A DNA stretch of 64,000 nucleotides from Pseudomonas graminis (GTDB taxonomy: Bacteria; Pseudomonadota; Gammaproteobacteria; Pseudomonadales; Pseudomonadaceae): NCBI RefSeq assembly GCF_900111735.1, contig NZ_FOHW01000007.1, positions 62,001-126,000 on the forward strand, written 5' to 3'. A program made the translations under genes and the position numbers. The notes under the pieces were generated by a model. That model saw only the letters and a program-made list of their open reading frames with translations. It was not told the origin of the DNA and ran no database searches. This document shows, in pieces, positions 8,421 to 16,806 of this stretch. The first letter of the stretch is position 1, and every line of letters begins with the position of its first letter.

Positions 8421-9734
8421 TCAGACCGTCGGGACCCCATCTGCCGAGTCAGCCGATGCACTTCCGGATTGCGCCGAAGGTGTGCCGGTCAACAGCGGCT
8501 TGGCAACAAACCAGATGATGGTGGCGGCGATGAGATCGAAAGCCGCCAGCGCCACGAACAGTGGGCTGTAGCCTACTTTGGTGACCATGATCCCGAGCAC
8601 CAGCGTGAACAGCGCCGCGCCCAGAAACCCGAACATGCCACCGAGGCCCGTTGCGGTGCCCACTTCGTTCTTGCCGAAGGAGTCCGATGTGATTGCGTAT
8701 AAGGCGCCCGACAGCGTCTGGTGCGCAAAGCCGCCGGCGCACAGTAGCGCGATCGCGACATAAGGGCTGTCCACCAGACCGATGCAGCCAGGGCCGATCA
8801 TGCACAGCGAGCCCAACACCATCACCATCTTGCGCGACGTCAGCAGCGACACGTTGAAGTGCTTGTAGAAAAACGGGCTCAGGTAACCGCCCAACACGCA
8901 GCCGATGTCGGCGGCAAGAAACGGCAGCCAGGCAAACATCGCGATTTCCTTGATGTTCATGTGGCGTTCGGTCATCAGGTAAAGCGGAATCCAGGCGTTG
9001 AACGTCTGCCAGGCCGGCTCCGACAGCATGCGTGCCGAAGCGATCGCATAGAAATTACGGGTGCCGACGATCTTCTTCCAGCTGGCGTGCTTGGTCGGCG
9101 CGTCCTTCAGGTGGGATTCCTGACCGGCAAGAATGTAATCGCGCTCCTCGTCACCCAGCAAACGCTGATTGCGCGGGTGCTTGTACAAGAACATCCAGCC
9201 CGCGCTCCACAGCAGGCCCAAGCCGCCGACGATGATGAACGCGATCTGCCAGCCGCTGTGCAGGATCGCCCAGACCACGAGGGGAGGGGCCAGCAACGCA
9301 CCGATCGAAGAACCGATGTTGAACCAGCCGATAGCGACGGAGCGCTCTTTGGCCGGAAACCATTCAGTGGTCGCTTTGATCGCTGCAGGAAACCCCGCCG
9401 CTTCAGTGATGCCCAGCAAGCTGCGCAGGAACGCCAGACTCTGCCAACCGGTGGCCATGGCCGCCGATGCGCACGCCACAGACCAGGCGATGGCAAACAC
9501 TGCAAAGCCGATCTTGGTGCCGATGGCGTCGATCACATAGCCGGCAACCGGCTGCATGAAGGCATAGCCCATCTGCCACGCGATGACGACGTGCGAGTAC
9601 TGTTCGGTGGAAATGTTCAGCTCGCTCATCATGGTGGGAGCGGCGACGGAGAGGGTGTTGCGCGCGAGATAGTTGACGATCAGGCCGCCGGTTATCAGCG
9701 CGACCATCCACCAACGGATGCCTTTGATTTTCAT
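8421..9734 (-). CDS. MFS transporter, hexuronate/sugar-acid (ACS) type
   Basis: The transporter has 437 residues and twelve predicted membrane helices. It opens with MKIKGIRWWMVALI and the family feature LARNTLSVAAP. The first cytoplasmic loop holds the MFS motif region (GYVIDAIGTKIGFAVFAIAWS), followed by LGITEAAGFPAAIKATTEWFP, which is very characteristic of ExuT/GudP/DgoT-like proton symporters for hexuronates or aldarates. An upstream in-frame extension to 9812 lacks family sequence, so the ATG at 9734 was chosen. No sugar-acid catabolic genes are adjacent, so the substrate is inferred from sequence style only. GTCGTACGAC lies just upstream as a possible operator. Confidence 0.82.
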   Translation of the reverse strand: MKIKGIRWWMVALITGGLIVNYLARNTLSVAAPTMMSELNISTEQYSHVVIAWQMGYAFMQPVAGYVIDAIGTKIGFAVFAIAWSVACASAAMATGWQSLAFLRSLLGITEAAGFPAAIKATTEWFPAKERSVAIGWFNIGSSIGALLAPPLVVWAILHSGWQIAFIIVGGLGLLWSAGWMFLYKHPRNQRLLGDEERDYILAGQESHLKDAPTKHASWKKIVGTRNFYAIASARMLSEPAWQTFNAWIPLYLMTERHMNIKEIAMFAWLPFLAADIGCVLGGYLSPFFYKHFNVSLLTSRKMVMVLGSLCMIGPGCIGLVDSPYVAIALLCAGGFAHQTLSGALYAITSDSFGKNEVGTATGLGGMFGFLGAALFTLVLGIMVTKVGYSPLFVALAAFDLIAATIIWFVAKPLLTGTPSAQSGSASADSADGVPTV

Positions 9735-10071
9735 CGAGTCCACTCTGAGTATTGTTTTTATTTGGCGGCGATCGTTATACGTCGTCGTACGACTGGATTT
9801 AGTCAAAAGCACGATTTCTTGTCAATTGAAATACCGCTAAGGGCTCATTATATTTCTTAATGTAACGGCCTTGTCACGGTAGGGATTGGCTCGGGGCCGC
9901 AGAGTGAGCGATTTTGGGGCGATTTTGGGAGGATTAGGCTTGTGGGCGGTATGTGGCGCTGAGGGGAAGAATACCAACAAGTCGTATGATGACAAGAACG
10001 GCGGAAAGTCCTTGCCCCGCGCGAGGAGGAGCGTGGGACAAGCCAGTTGGCTGGTGAGGCAATGCGGTTCG
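9735..10071. promoter_or_regulatory. Intergenic region with two GTCGTAYGA sites upstream of the MFS gene
   Basis: No gene is supported in these 337 bases. A perfect palindrome GTCGTACGAC lies at 9784-9793, 50-59 bases before the MFS start. A related GTCGTATGATGAC lies at 9981-9993. Such short palindromes are typical of GntR-family operators. No regulator gene lies next to it. Confidence 0.4.
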
Positions 10072-10332
10072 CTACTTTGGCTCTTCGTCACGCCACCAGC
10101 TGTAGATCACTAGGTCTACTCCGAGATAGAAAATGCCAAATAACAGTGTTTCGTAATCCAGGAAGTACGCATCTCGTACTTCCTCCATTGCAACAATCCA
10201 TGAGATGACGTACTTGAAGTAGAAGACTATCAGCGCCAAGCCAGTCAAGAATTGATAGAGCCTTGGTACGGTGATTCGACGTATACCCCAGAATACAAAA
10301 ACCATAATTGCCAGGGACAGACCTGTTCCCAT
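10072..10332 (-). CDS. Small three-helix membrane protein, putative immunity protein
   Basis: This 86-residue protein has three hydrophobic segments (about 4-16, 27-48 and 60-79) and a charged C-terminus (WWRDEEPK). Its ATG overlaps the stop of the upstream gene (TGATG at 10330-10334), so the two are translationally coupled. The gene is unusually AT-rich: a hand count of 10081-10320 gives about 45 percent GC, well below its surroundings. Position after an Hcp gene and a small toxin-like gene, tight coupling, small size, membrane location and low GC are the usual marks of an immunity protein for a membrane-acting type VI effector. I do not recognise a named family, so the role is inferred. Confidence 0.55.
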   Translation of the reverse strand: MGTGLSLAIMVFVFWGIRRITVPRLYQFLTGLALIVFYFKYVISWIVAMEEVRDAYFLDYETLLFGIFYLGVDLVIYSWWRDEEPK

Positions 10333-10817
10333 CAGCGGGCGCCGTTCACTTTCAGGATTAACGATGCTGACGAGCGTTGAGGACCGATGCCACCTGACAC
10401 TTGGGCATCAATACTGATGATGACGTCTCCTGAATGAAAGGTCGGCAATCTGTTTTTGGTCGCCGAGGCGGATGTTGTTCCAGCGATCTTTTCCGCGATG
10501 CTCCCTAACGGTGACGCAAGTTTTCCTCCGATGGAGCCAACCAGGGTTCCTATCGTAGCCCTCTGATCATTAAGCATGTCTGCTGAGTTCCGGCTCACTG
10601 GTTGTGACACCGCAAGCACCATCCGGCAAGGCCGCCCTTTTGCAAGCATTCGCTCGTAGGTTTCCTCAATCAACCGGATAACCTCAAAATGGCCCTTGGT
10701 TATTTCCGGCAGGTTGATCGTTCTCAACGATGCGGCATCGTCCGGCTGCACGGTGAAGTGAATAAGCGTAAACACGACACCGTAATGGCCGACATGTTGG
10801 GTACGTTCGAAGTCCAT
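10332..10817 (-). CDS. Putative Hcp-associated type VI effector with glycine-zipper segment
   Basis: The product has 161 residues. The ATG at 10817 was chosen because GAGGG lies 7 bases upstream; an earlier TTG at 10838 overlaps hcp. The N-terminal half is mixed alpha/beta (VVFTLIHFTV, HFEVIRLIEETYERML). The centre (residues 90-113) is a Gly-spaced amphipathic stretch, TIGTLVGSIGGKLASPLGSI, like the glycine zippers of pore-forming toxins. The C-terminal third is beta-like (DVIISIDAQ, ASLILKVNG). There is no signal peptide. It begins 14 bases after hcp and is coupled to a small membrane protein. Small effectors that ride in the Hcp lumen are usually encoded this way, and Tse4/Tsi4 of P. aeruginosa is a functional analogue to test. 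Homology is not claimed. Confidence 0.5.
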   Translation of the reverse strand: MDFERTQHVGHYGVVFTLIHFTVQPDDAASLRTINLPEITKGHFEVIRLIEETYERMLAKGRPCRMVLAVSQPVSRNSADMLNDQRATIGTLVGSIGGKLASPLGSIAEKIAGTTSASATKNRLPTFHSGDVIISIDAQVSGGIGPQRSSASLILKVNGAR

Positions 10818-10831
10818 GACATGTCCCTCGC

Positions 10832-11320
10832 TCAGCAATATTGCTTATTGCCGATCCTGTCCCATCCGCCCGTTACGCTGCCGGCCGCGCTCCCGTCGTT
10901 TCTTTTTTGCAGGGTGTAGGTCGAGCGGATACGGCCGTAGTTGAGCTGGATGAGTTCGGTGGGGATGCCGTCGTTGGCCAGTTGGTTGTATTCGGCAATG
11001 ATCACTTCTTCGAGAATGATTTCGTAGAACTTCATTTTGTCGCCCCCTGCACGGTGGACGAAAAGCTTCACTTCCTTGAAGTGCTCTCCGGCGCAGTTGG
11101 CTGCCATCAGTTTGCAGCTCGACTTGTCGAGCATCTTGGTCAGCGTCAGGTTGCTGAGCGTGGTACGCCCGGAAGTTGCGCCGCCTGCCGTGCTGGCTGT
11201 AACGGACGCGGACTGGTAGGTGCCGAACGAATACCCAGTGATTTCAATCCAGTCTTTGCACTGCTCATCCAGTGCTTCGCCAGGAAAGCCTTCAATCTTC
11301 AAAAATGCGTCGAGCGCCAT
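10832..11320 (-). CDS. hcp: Hcp family type VI secretion tube protein
   Basis: The product has 162 residues. The ATG at 11320 has GGAAGA about 6 bases upstream; a longer in-frame start at 11392 adds non-family sequence. MALDAFLKIEGFPGEALDEQ, the central ANCAGEHFKEVKLFVHR and C-terminal QLNYGRIRSTYTLQKRNDGS are typical of the Hcp1 class, which forms hexameric rings that stack into the secreted tube and can chaperone small effectors in the lumen. No other T6SS core gene is in the window, so this is an orphan hcp. Its downstream pair looks like cargo and immunity. It is transcribed away from a 280-base gap that should hold its promoter. Confidence 0.92.
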   Translation of the reverse strand: MALDAFLKIEGFPGEALDEQCKDWIEITGYSFGTYQSASVTASTAGGATSGRTTLSNLTLTKMLDKSSCKLMAANCAGEHFKEVKLFVHRAGGDKMKFYEIILEEVIIAEYNQLANDGIPTELIQLNYGRIRSTYTLQKRNDGSAAGSVTGGWDRIGNKQYC

Positions 11321-11601
11321 GATGGGTCTTCCCGATGGATATTGTGGATGCCCTGCCAGGGCGGAATATCGATTATCGGGAGGGTGACTCACAGGGGAGG
11401 CCAGCGTGGGTGTCGGAGCGTGCAGGACGCTTACTGTTGTTTTGAGGGAAGCTTCTTACAGACTTGTTCGGCTTATAACTAAGGGATGCCAGGCAGGAAG
11501 CGATGCTTTACTGCGGATGCGCGCGCGCCTGCCATCGTCAAGGCAAACCGGTTCATTGGGTACGATTCGATGTCAATCATGTAGAAGCGGGGTTCGGTGA
11601 A

Positions 11602-11793
11602 TCAAACCCGCTTGCGTGCCATCAATCCTTTGCAGCTGTACCAGGTCGGAATGGCCATGCCCACCCAGGCGAGTACATCCCACGCGCCATCGCCCAGCAG
11701 TGCCGCGAACAGGCCGACTGCGGTCAGCAGGGCGATCCAGCCGGGCGTGCCGAAGGTCTTCCAGAACGCCGAATGCTTCTTGTGCCTGGTCAT
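11602..11793 (-). CDS. Small membrane protein following the PepSY gene
   Basis: The product has 63 residues. The ATG at 11793 overlaps the stop of the upstream PepSY gene (ATGA at 11790-11793), indicating coupling. One or two hydrophobic segments (GWIALLTAVGLFAALLGDGAW and VLAWVGMAIPTWY) sit between a basic N-terminus (MTRHKKHS) and a basic tail (KGLMARKRV). Such short proteins often accompany PepSY proteins in siderophore receptor loci; their function is not known. The gene ends in a short GC-rich inverted repeat (11585-11613). Confidence 0.75.
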   Translation of the reverse strand: MTRHKKHSAFWKTFGTPGWIALLTAVGLFAALLGDGAWDVLAWVGMAIPTWYSCKGLMARKRV

Positions 11794-12929
11794 GCCACTT
11801 CTGCCTCGACTGCGACGGTCTTGGCCGCAGCGACTGTAGCGCGTCGACGGACCCACCACAGGTACAAGCCACTGCCGAGGACGATGATGGTCAGTATGTC
11901 CAGCGCGGCCCAGAGGATTTTCATGGGCATGCCGCCGTAGTCACCGAAGTGCAGCGGTTGCGAAAGCAGCAGAGCGTCCATGTACCACGGGCGTCCCAGT
12001 GTTGCGGTCACGTGCAGGTCCTGGGCGTCAATCAATACGGGAGTGAGCAGGTGAGACGTCAGGTGCGTGTCGCCTTTCATGAACACGGCGTAGTGATGCT
12101 CGCTGGAAAAGCGCGAGCCGGGAAAGGCAATGAAGCTCGGTTCGGCACCGGGGACGGTGGCTTTGGAGATGTCGATCAGCCGGGTCGCCGGAGCACGTTC
12201 GGCCAGAGGCGGGGCGTCCTTGTATGGCGCGATCATGGTCATCAGCGCGTCGGTGCGCCATTGCGCGATGACCAGATCGGCGCAGGCGTTGAGCACGCCA
12301 GTCAGGCCGACGACCATGGCCCAGGTCAGCGTGACGACGCCGATCAGGTTGTGCAGGTCCAGCCAACGCACCCGCTTGGATTTATTCGGCCGCACCGTGG
12401 CGAAATCCAGTCGGCGCATGAAGGGCGCGTACAACACGACACCGGACACGATCGCCATGACAAACAGCAGACCCATGAACGCCAGCAACAGCTTGCCCGG
12501 CAGCCCCGCGTACATGTCCACGTGCAGGCGCAGCATGATCATCATGAAACCGCCGTTGGCGTTCGGCGTTTCCATCGCTTCTCCGGTGCGCGCGTCGAGC
12601 ATGAAGCTGTGGGATTCGTTCGGGTCGCCGCCGGCGGTCTTGCCCATGATGGCGTAGACGCCGTTGGGGTCATCGTCGTCCCAGCCGAAATACTGCATCA
12701 CATCGCCGGGGCGGTGGGCTTCGGCTGAGCGGACCAGTTGCTCGAGGTCCAGATGCGGGGTGCCGGCGGGCATTTCCTTGAATTCCGGTGCATCGCCTGT
12801 CAGATGGGCGATTTCATGACTGAAGATCAGCGGCAAGCCAGTGATCGCCAACATCAGCAGGAATGCCGTGCAGATCAGGCTGGTCCACGTGTGGATGAAC
12901 GACCAGCGGCGGATGGTTTGGCTCTTCAT
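11790..12929 (-). CDS. PepSY-associated inner-membrane protein of an iron-uptake locus
   Basis: The product has 379 residues. The ATG at 12929 was chosen because the upstream extension begins with TTG and has no family sequence. Four membrane helices are evident (about 14-36, 140-162, 190-212 and 340-362), with periplasmic PepSY_TM domains between them and histidines in conserved positions (SFIHTWTSL, LRLHVDMY, LDLHNLIGV). The family is linked to siderophore uptake; members such as FpvG in P. aeruginosa take part in reductive iron release from the siderophore in the periplasm. The gene lies 81 bases after the TonB receptor on the same strand. Confidence 0.88.
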   Translation of the reverse strand: MKSQTIRRWSFIHTWTSLICTAFLLMLAITGLPLIFSHEIAHLTGDAPEFKEMPAGTPHLDLEQLVRSAEAHRPGDVMQYFGWDDDDPNGVYAIMGKTAGGDPNESHSFMLDARTGEAMETPNANGGFMMIMLRLHVDMYAGLPGKLLLAFMGLLFVMAIVSGVVLYAPFMRRLDFATVRPNKSKRVRWLDLHNLIGVVTLTWAMVVGLTGVLNACADLVIAQWRTDALMTMIAPYKDAPPLAERAPATRLIDISKATVPGAEPSFIAFPGSRFSSEHHYAVFMKGDTHLTSHLLTPVLIDAQDLHVTATLGRPWYMDALLLSQPLHFGDYGGMPMKILWAALDILTIIVLGSGLYLWWVRRRATVAAAKTVAVEAEVA

Positions 12930-13010
12930 GTGGAAATCCGGATTAAGCGAAAGCAAAAAAGGCCGCTGTGGAGGAGCGGCCCTTGTTTCGGGTAATGAGA
13001 GTTTAAAACA

Positions 13011-15446
13011 TTACCATTTGTAGTCTACGCTCGCGAGCACAGTTCGACGGTCGCCGTAGTAGCAATAGAAGCCGTCGCAGGTGGAAATGTATTCCTTGTC
13101 GAAGACGTTGTTGGCGTTGACCGACACGCTCACGCCCTTGAACGCCTTGTTCATGCGGCCGAGGTCGTAATGCACGGCGGCGTCATAGACGGTATAGGCA
13201 TTGCTGTGACCGTAGTTGGAATCGGCGACAAAACCGTAACTGCCGATTGCAATGTTGTCGGTCTCGCCTATGTAGCGCGCGCCAAAGCCCAGGCCAAAAC
13301 CATCGAGCACGCCGTTGTGCCACGTGTAATCACCCCAGATCGCCGCCTGGTTTTCAGGCGTGAGTGGCAGCGGACGATTCTTGTCCAGCGGGTCGGTAAC
13401 TTTGGTCATCTTGCTGTTGGCGTAGGTGTAAGACGCCGTCACTTTCAAGTTGTCGGTGACATCGCCCACCGCTTCCAGCTCGAAGCCGCGCACCTTCGCC
13501 TCGCCCAGAGGACGTTGTACGCCAAAGGTGTCGCTGAGCACGATGTCGCGACGGGTCAGGTCGTACGCCGCCGCAGTGAAGATGATGTTGCTGCCCGGAG
13601 GCTGGTATTTGAGGCCCACTTCGTACTGCTTGCCTGTCCCCGGCTGAAACGCCACGCCATTGGCGCCGCCTTGCTCGGCCTGGAAGGACTCGGCGTAGGA
13701 AATGTATGGCGTGAAGCCGGAATCGAAGACGTAGCTGAGCGCAGCGTTGCCGGTGAACGCGCTGTCGGTACGGTCGTCGGACTGGTCACTGTTGTAAAAC
13801 TTCGATTCGGTCTTGAGCAGATCCTGGCGCCCTCCCAGGGTCAGGCGCCAGTTATCCAGAGCCAGTTGGTCCTGAATGTAGACGCCGACGTCCTGGGTTT
13901 TCTGGTTGTAGTCCTGAAACGCGCTGTAGGCGACGTTGCTGAAGTCCTGGCCGTAGATCGGGTTGGCGATGTTGCTGGTCGGCGCGTTGCCGTACTGCCA
14001 TTTGTAATTGTGATTCAGGCGCTGATAGTCGAGCCCGAGCAACACGGTGTGCTTGAGTGAGCCGGTGTCGAAGTCGGCTTGCAGGTTGTTGTCCAGCGCG
14101 AACTGGGAAATGTCCTCGTTGACGATATTGGCACCGCGTTGGACGGTACCATCCTGGCTGACCGAACCGAAGAAGCCACCCGCCGTTATCCCCTGAAACG
14201 ACAGATCGCTTTTGGTATAGCGAACGTTCTGCTTGAACTGCCAGACGTCGTTCAGACGATGCTCAAATGCATAACCCAGCGCGTAATAGGTCTTGTCGTA
14301 GAACTCCCAGTCTGGATCGCCCAGGTTTTCGTGGTACTTCACGCGCCCCACGGCCGATGGGTATTTGGTGCCCTGAATCGGCAGGAACTGGCTGGTGATG
14401 CCGGTATCGTCTCGATTGAACTGGCTGAGGAAGGTCAGCTTGGTGTCCGGGTCGATGTTCCAGGTAAGGCTCGGCGCGATGTTGTAACGCTTGTCATCGA
14501 TGTGGTCCACCGAGGTGCCGCTGTCACGCACGACGCCGCTGACGCGGTACTCGAAATTGTCCGCGTCGTCGATCTTGCCGGTGCTGTCGAAGCTGATCTG
14601 CTTGCGGTTATAGGTGCCAACCTGAACCTGCACTTCGTGACTGGCTTCTGCTTCTGGGCGACGACTGACCATGTCGAGCATGCCGCCAGGAGGAGTCTGG
14701 CCGTAAACCGAAGACGCCGGGCCACGCAGGAGGGCGATGCGCTCCAGATCCCACGTCTCCATTTTCGGCATCACGTAAGCGCCTTTGGGCAGCGGCAGGC
14801 CGTCGAGGAATTGGGTGGGTTCGAAGCCGCGGACCTTCAGCCATTCGGACCGGCTGTCGCTACCGTAACTGCTGGCAACCACGCCTGGCATATAGCGAAC
14901 GGCGTCGTCGATGTTCTGTACCGCCCGATCCTGCATCTGCTGCCGGGTCGCGACCGAGATCGAGCGCGGTGCTTCAACCAGCGCGGTATCGGTTTTGGTG
15001 CCGGCTGCGGTGCGACTCGCGGCGTATCCCTGCGCCGGGCCCCACGCGCTTTCGAAGCTTTCCTGACTGCCTTGAATGCTGGTGGCCGGCAATGCCATCG
15101 CGCCTTCAGGCGCAGCCACCAGCGTGTAGGTCCCTGCCGTCGTCAGGTTCAATTGCAAGCCGGTGCCGCGCAGCGCCTGGCCCATCGCCCCAGACGCGTC
15201 GAACTGCCCCTGAACCGGCGCCGACGTGCGGCCTGCTGCCAGTGCCGGATCCAGCGACAGGGCCAGGCCCGCTTGACTGGCAATCTGCGTCAGCGTCATC
15301 GACAACGGCGCGGCCGGCAGATCGTAGATGCGGACGCTGGAAGCCTGGGAAGCGGCCATCAGCGGCGCACTGAGCAGCGGCGCGGCAATGGCGACGGCGA
15401 TAGCCAGCAGGCTCGGTCGCAGAAGGGTGTGAAGCGTGCGGGACAT
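13011..15446 (-). CDS. TonB-dependent siderophore receptor with STN signalling domain (ferrichrome-type)
   Basis: The receptor has 811 residues. The ATG at 15446 has GAGGTG 6 bases upstream. A signal peptide spans about 1-32. An STN (secretin/TonB short N-terminal) domain (about 38-112, VRIYDLPAAPLSMTLTQIAS) would contact the FecR-type anti-sigma in the periplasm. The plug (about 150-270) has VEAPRSISVATRQQM, QNIDDAVRYMPGV, DGLPLPKG and GPASSVYGQTPPGGMLDMVS. A 22-strand barrel follows, ending in the outer-membrane signal VLASVDYKW. The near-terminal pair STCDGFYCYYGDRRT resembles FhuA/FiuA ferric-hydroxamate receptors, so a ferrichrome-like ligand is the best guess. The fecI/fecR pair upstream points to surface signalling. 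Confidence 0.9.
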   Translation of the reverse strand: MSRTLHTLLRPSLLAIAVAIAAPLLSAPLMAASQASSVRIYDLPAAPLSMTLTQIASQAGLALSLDPALAAGRTSAPVQGQFDASGAMGQALRGTGLQLNLTTAGTYTLVAAPEGAMALPATSIQGSQESFESAWGPAQGYAASRTAAGTKTDTALVEAPRSISVATRQQMQDRAVQNIDDAVRYMPGVVASSYGSDSRSEWLKVRGFEPTQFLDGLPLPKGAYVMPKMETWDLERIALLRGPASSVYGQTPPGGMLDMVSRRPEAEASHEVQVQVGTYNRKQISFDSTGKIDDADNFEYRVSGVVRDSGTSVDHIDDKRYNIAPSLTWNIDPDTKLTFLSQFNRDDTGITSQFLPIQGTKYPSAVGRVKYHENLGDPDWEFYDKTYYALGYAFEHRLNDVWQFKQNVRYTKSDLSFQGITAGGFFGSVSQDGTVQRGANIVNEDISQFALDNNLQADFDTGSLKHTVLLGLDYQRLNHNYKWQYGNAPTSNIANPIYGQDFSNVAYSAFQDYNQKTQDVGVYIQDQLALDNWRLTLGGRQDLLKTESKFYNSDQSDDRTDSAFTGNAALSYVFDSGFTPYISYAESFQAEQGGANGVAFQPGTGKQYEVGLKYQPPGSNIIFTAAAYDLTRRDIVLSDTFGVQRPLGEAKVRGFELEAVGDVTDNLKVTASYTYANSKMTKVTDPLDKNRPLPLTPENQAAIWGDYTWHNGVLDGFGLGFGARYIGETDNIAIGSYGFVADSNYGHSNAYTVYDAAVHYDLGRMNKAFKGVSVSVNANNVFDKEYISTCDGFYCYYGDRRTVLASVDYKW

Positions 15447-15461
15447 GAACGGCACCTCGAT

Positions 15462-15479
15462 GGAAATGGTTCTCAATGC
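15462..15479 (-). promoter_or_regulatory. Candidate Fur box before the TonB receptor
   Basis: GGAAATGGTTCTCAATGC (plus-strand reading) differs at few positions from the Fur consensus core AATGATTCTCATT. It ends 16 bases before the receptor start codon. The assignment rests on sequence likeness and iron-uptake context. Confidence 0.5.
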
Positions 15480-15654
15480 CTATGTGCCGAACGAGATATG
15501 GAAAGTGATAGGGCCGGGCGAAAATAATTTTGATTGGCGAGCGCAAGGATCCTCTTGGCTGATCACAGACCAGAAATACATACGCTGAGCGACCCGACGC
15601 ATTCGCCAGCAAACCGGCTACAGCTTGAGATCTCCGGCGCCAGGCGCAAAACAC

Positions 15655-15744
15655 TGTAGGAGCGCGCTTGCCCGCGATTGCGGTGGGCCAGCCAACTTAT
15701 CCAGTGGCTTATAGTCCCCGTTCGCGGGCAAGCGCGCTCCTACA
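15655..15744. repeat. REP pair
   Basis: A perfect 23-base inverted repeat (15655-15677 and 15722-15744) has the same arm as at 2110 and 20905. It lies in the 367-base gap between the receptor start and the end of fecR. Confidence 0.9.
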
Positions 15745-15813
15745 AGTGAGCTGCGTTGAATCCGTAGGCTACGACAGTCCATTACCTGAGCCGGCTTGCT
15801 GGCGAACCCCGAA

Positions 15814-16806
15814 TTACAGCGCAGTCGCGGGCTTTTTCTCGCTGCCGACCACCGTCACCCACCACGGCGTGCGCGCTTCGATCTGCACGGGTAGCGTGGG
15901 TGTCAGCGCCTTGAGCGCCAGATCCGTGTTAGTCAACGGAAAGCTGCCGGTAATGCGCAGGTCCGCGACGTCGTTCGCTACGCCGAGATGGCCCTGACGA
16001 TAACGGGCAAGCTCCGCGACCACGTCTGCCAGACGGGCGTTATCGACCACCAGCATGCCGCGCATCCAGGCGCCGGTGCCGGGTGCAACGGCAAGCATGG
16101 GGCCGAGGCTGTTGCGATGAATCAACATCTGCTGCCCCTCGTTCAGCACCTTTTCATGATTCGATGCTTGCGGGTGCACGGCAACGGCTGATTGCAGCAC
16201 GCTCAGCAGCGTGCCGTCGGCCTGCCGCTTGACCAGAAACTGAGTGCCCAGCGCGCGCATCTGCCCTTCAGGGGTTTCGACGATAAACGGACGCGCGTCG
16301 TTGTGGCTCCCGGTTTCCACGAAGATCTCGCCTTCCTGAAGCACGACCCGCCGCTGTTTTTCGTCGAATCGTACGTCTAGCGCGCTGTGGGTATTGAGGC
16401 GGATCAGCGTGTTATCCGACAGCCGAATGGTGCGTTGCTCGCCGGTGGCGGTGCGCAGGTCTGCGAGCCAGTAATCCACCGGCAGCAGGCGATCACCCAG
16501 GAACAGCGTCAATCCCATCGCCAGCGCGACCCCTGCAAACCCGCGGCCCAGCTTGCGCAGACGCAAGCCTATCCCGTCACGGGACCGCAAAAGCGCCGAA
16601 CGTGCCGGGCCCGTGGTCCCGGCGAAACGCTGATCGACCATGCCCAGCTGCATCCAGGCCCGGGCATGCTCGTCGCTGGCGGCGTACCACTTGGCGAATT
16701 CTTCACGCTCGGCTTCGCTGCCCCGGCCGCAGTCCAGGCACAGTTGCCAGGCGATGGCGGCGTCCAGCACGTGGGATGAAACAGGTCGGGTGGAAATACG
16801 GCTCAT
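15814..16806 (-). CDS. FecR-family anti-sigma factor / transmembrane signal transducer
   Basis: The product has 330 residues. The start overlaps the sigma-factor stop (ATGA at 16803-16806). The N-terminal cytoplasmic DUF4880 domain (about 8-50: AIAWQLCLDCGRGSEAEREEFAKWYAASDEHARAW) binds the sigma factor. One membrane helix lies at about 87-105. The periplasmic FecR domain follows (about 120-210: GEQRTIRLSDNTLIRLNTHSALDV, RFDEKQRRVVLQEGEIF, FIVETPEGQMRALGTQF), then a C-terminal STN-like segment (RGMLVVDNARLADVVAELARY). It should relay ligand occupancy of the downstream receptor to the sigma factor. Confidence 0.92.
   Translation of the reverse strand: MSRISTRPVSSHVLDAAIAWQLCLDCGRGSEAEREEFAKWYAASDEHARAWMQLGMVDQRFAGTTGPARSALLRSRDGIGLRLRKLGRGFAGVALAMGLTLFLGDRLLPVDYWLADLRTATGEQRTIRLSDNTLIRLNTHSALDVRFDEKQRRVVLQEGEIFVETGSHNDARPFIVETPEGQMRALGTQFLVKRQADGTLLSVLQSAVAVHPQASNHEKVLNEGQQMLIHRNSLGPMLAVAPGTGAWMRGMLVVDNARLADVVAELARYRQGHLGVANDVADLRITGSFPLTNTDLALKALTPTLPVQIEARTPWWVTVVGSEKKPATAL

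Noticed and set aside
10072..11320. A complete type VI secretion cluster
   Set aside because: Only hcp is recognisable; no Tss, ClpV or VgrG gene is in the window.
11585..11613. AAGCGGG...CCCGCTT inverted repeat as a terminator
   Set aside because: Loop of 15 bases, no T run, and it overlaps the gene end.
14079..15527. 482-residue plus-strand ORF opposite the TonB receptor
   Set aside because: Antisense shadow; no start signal or domain, Arg/Gln-rich.
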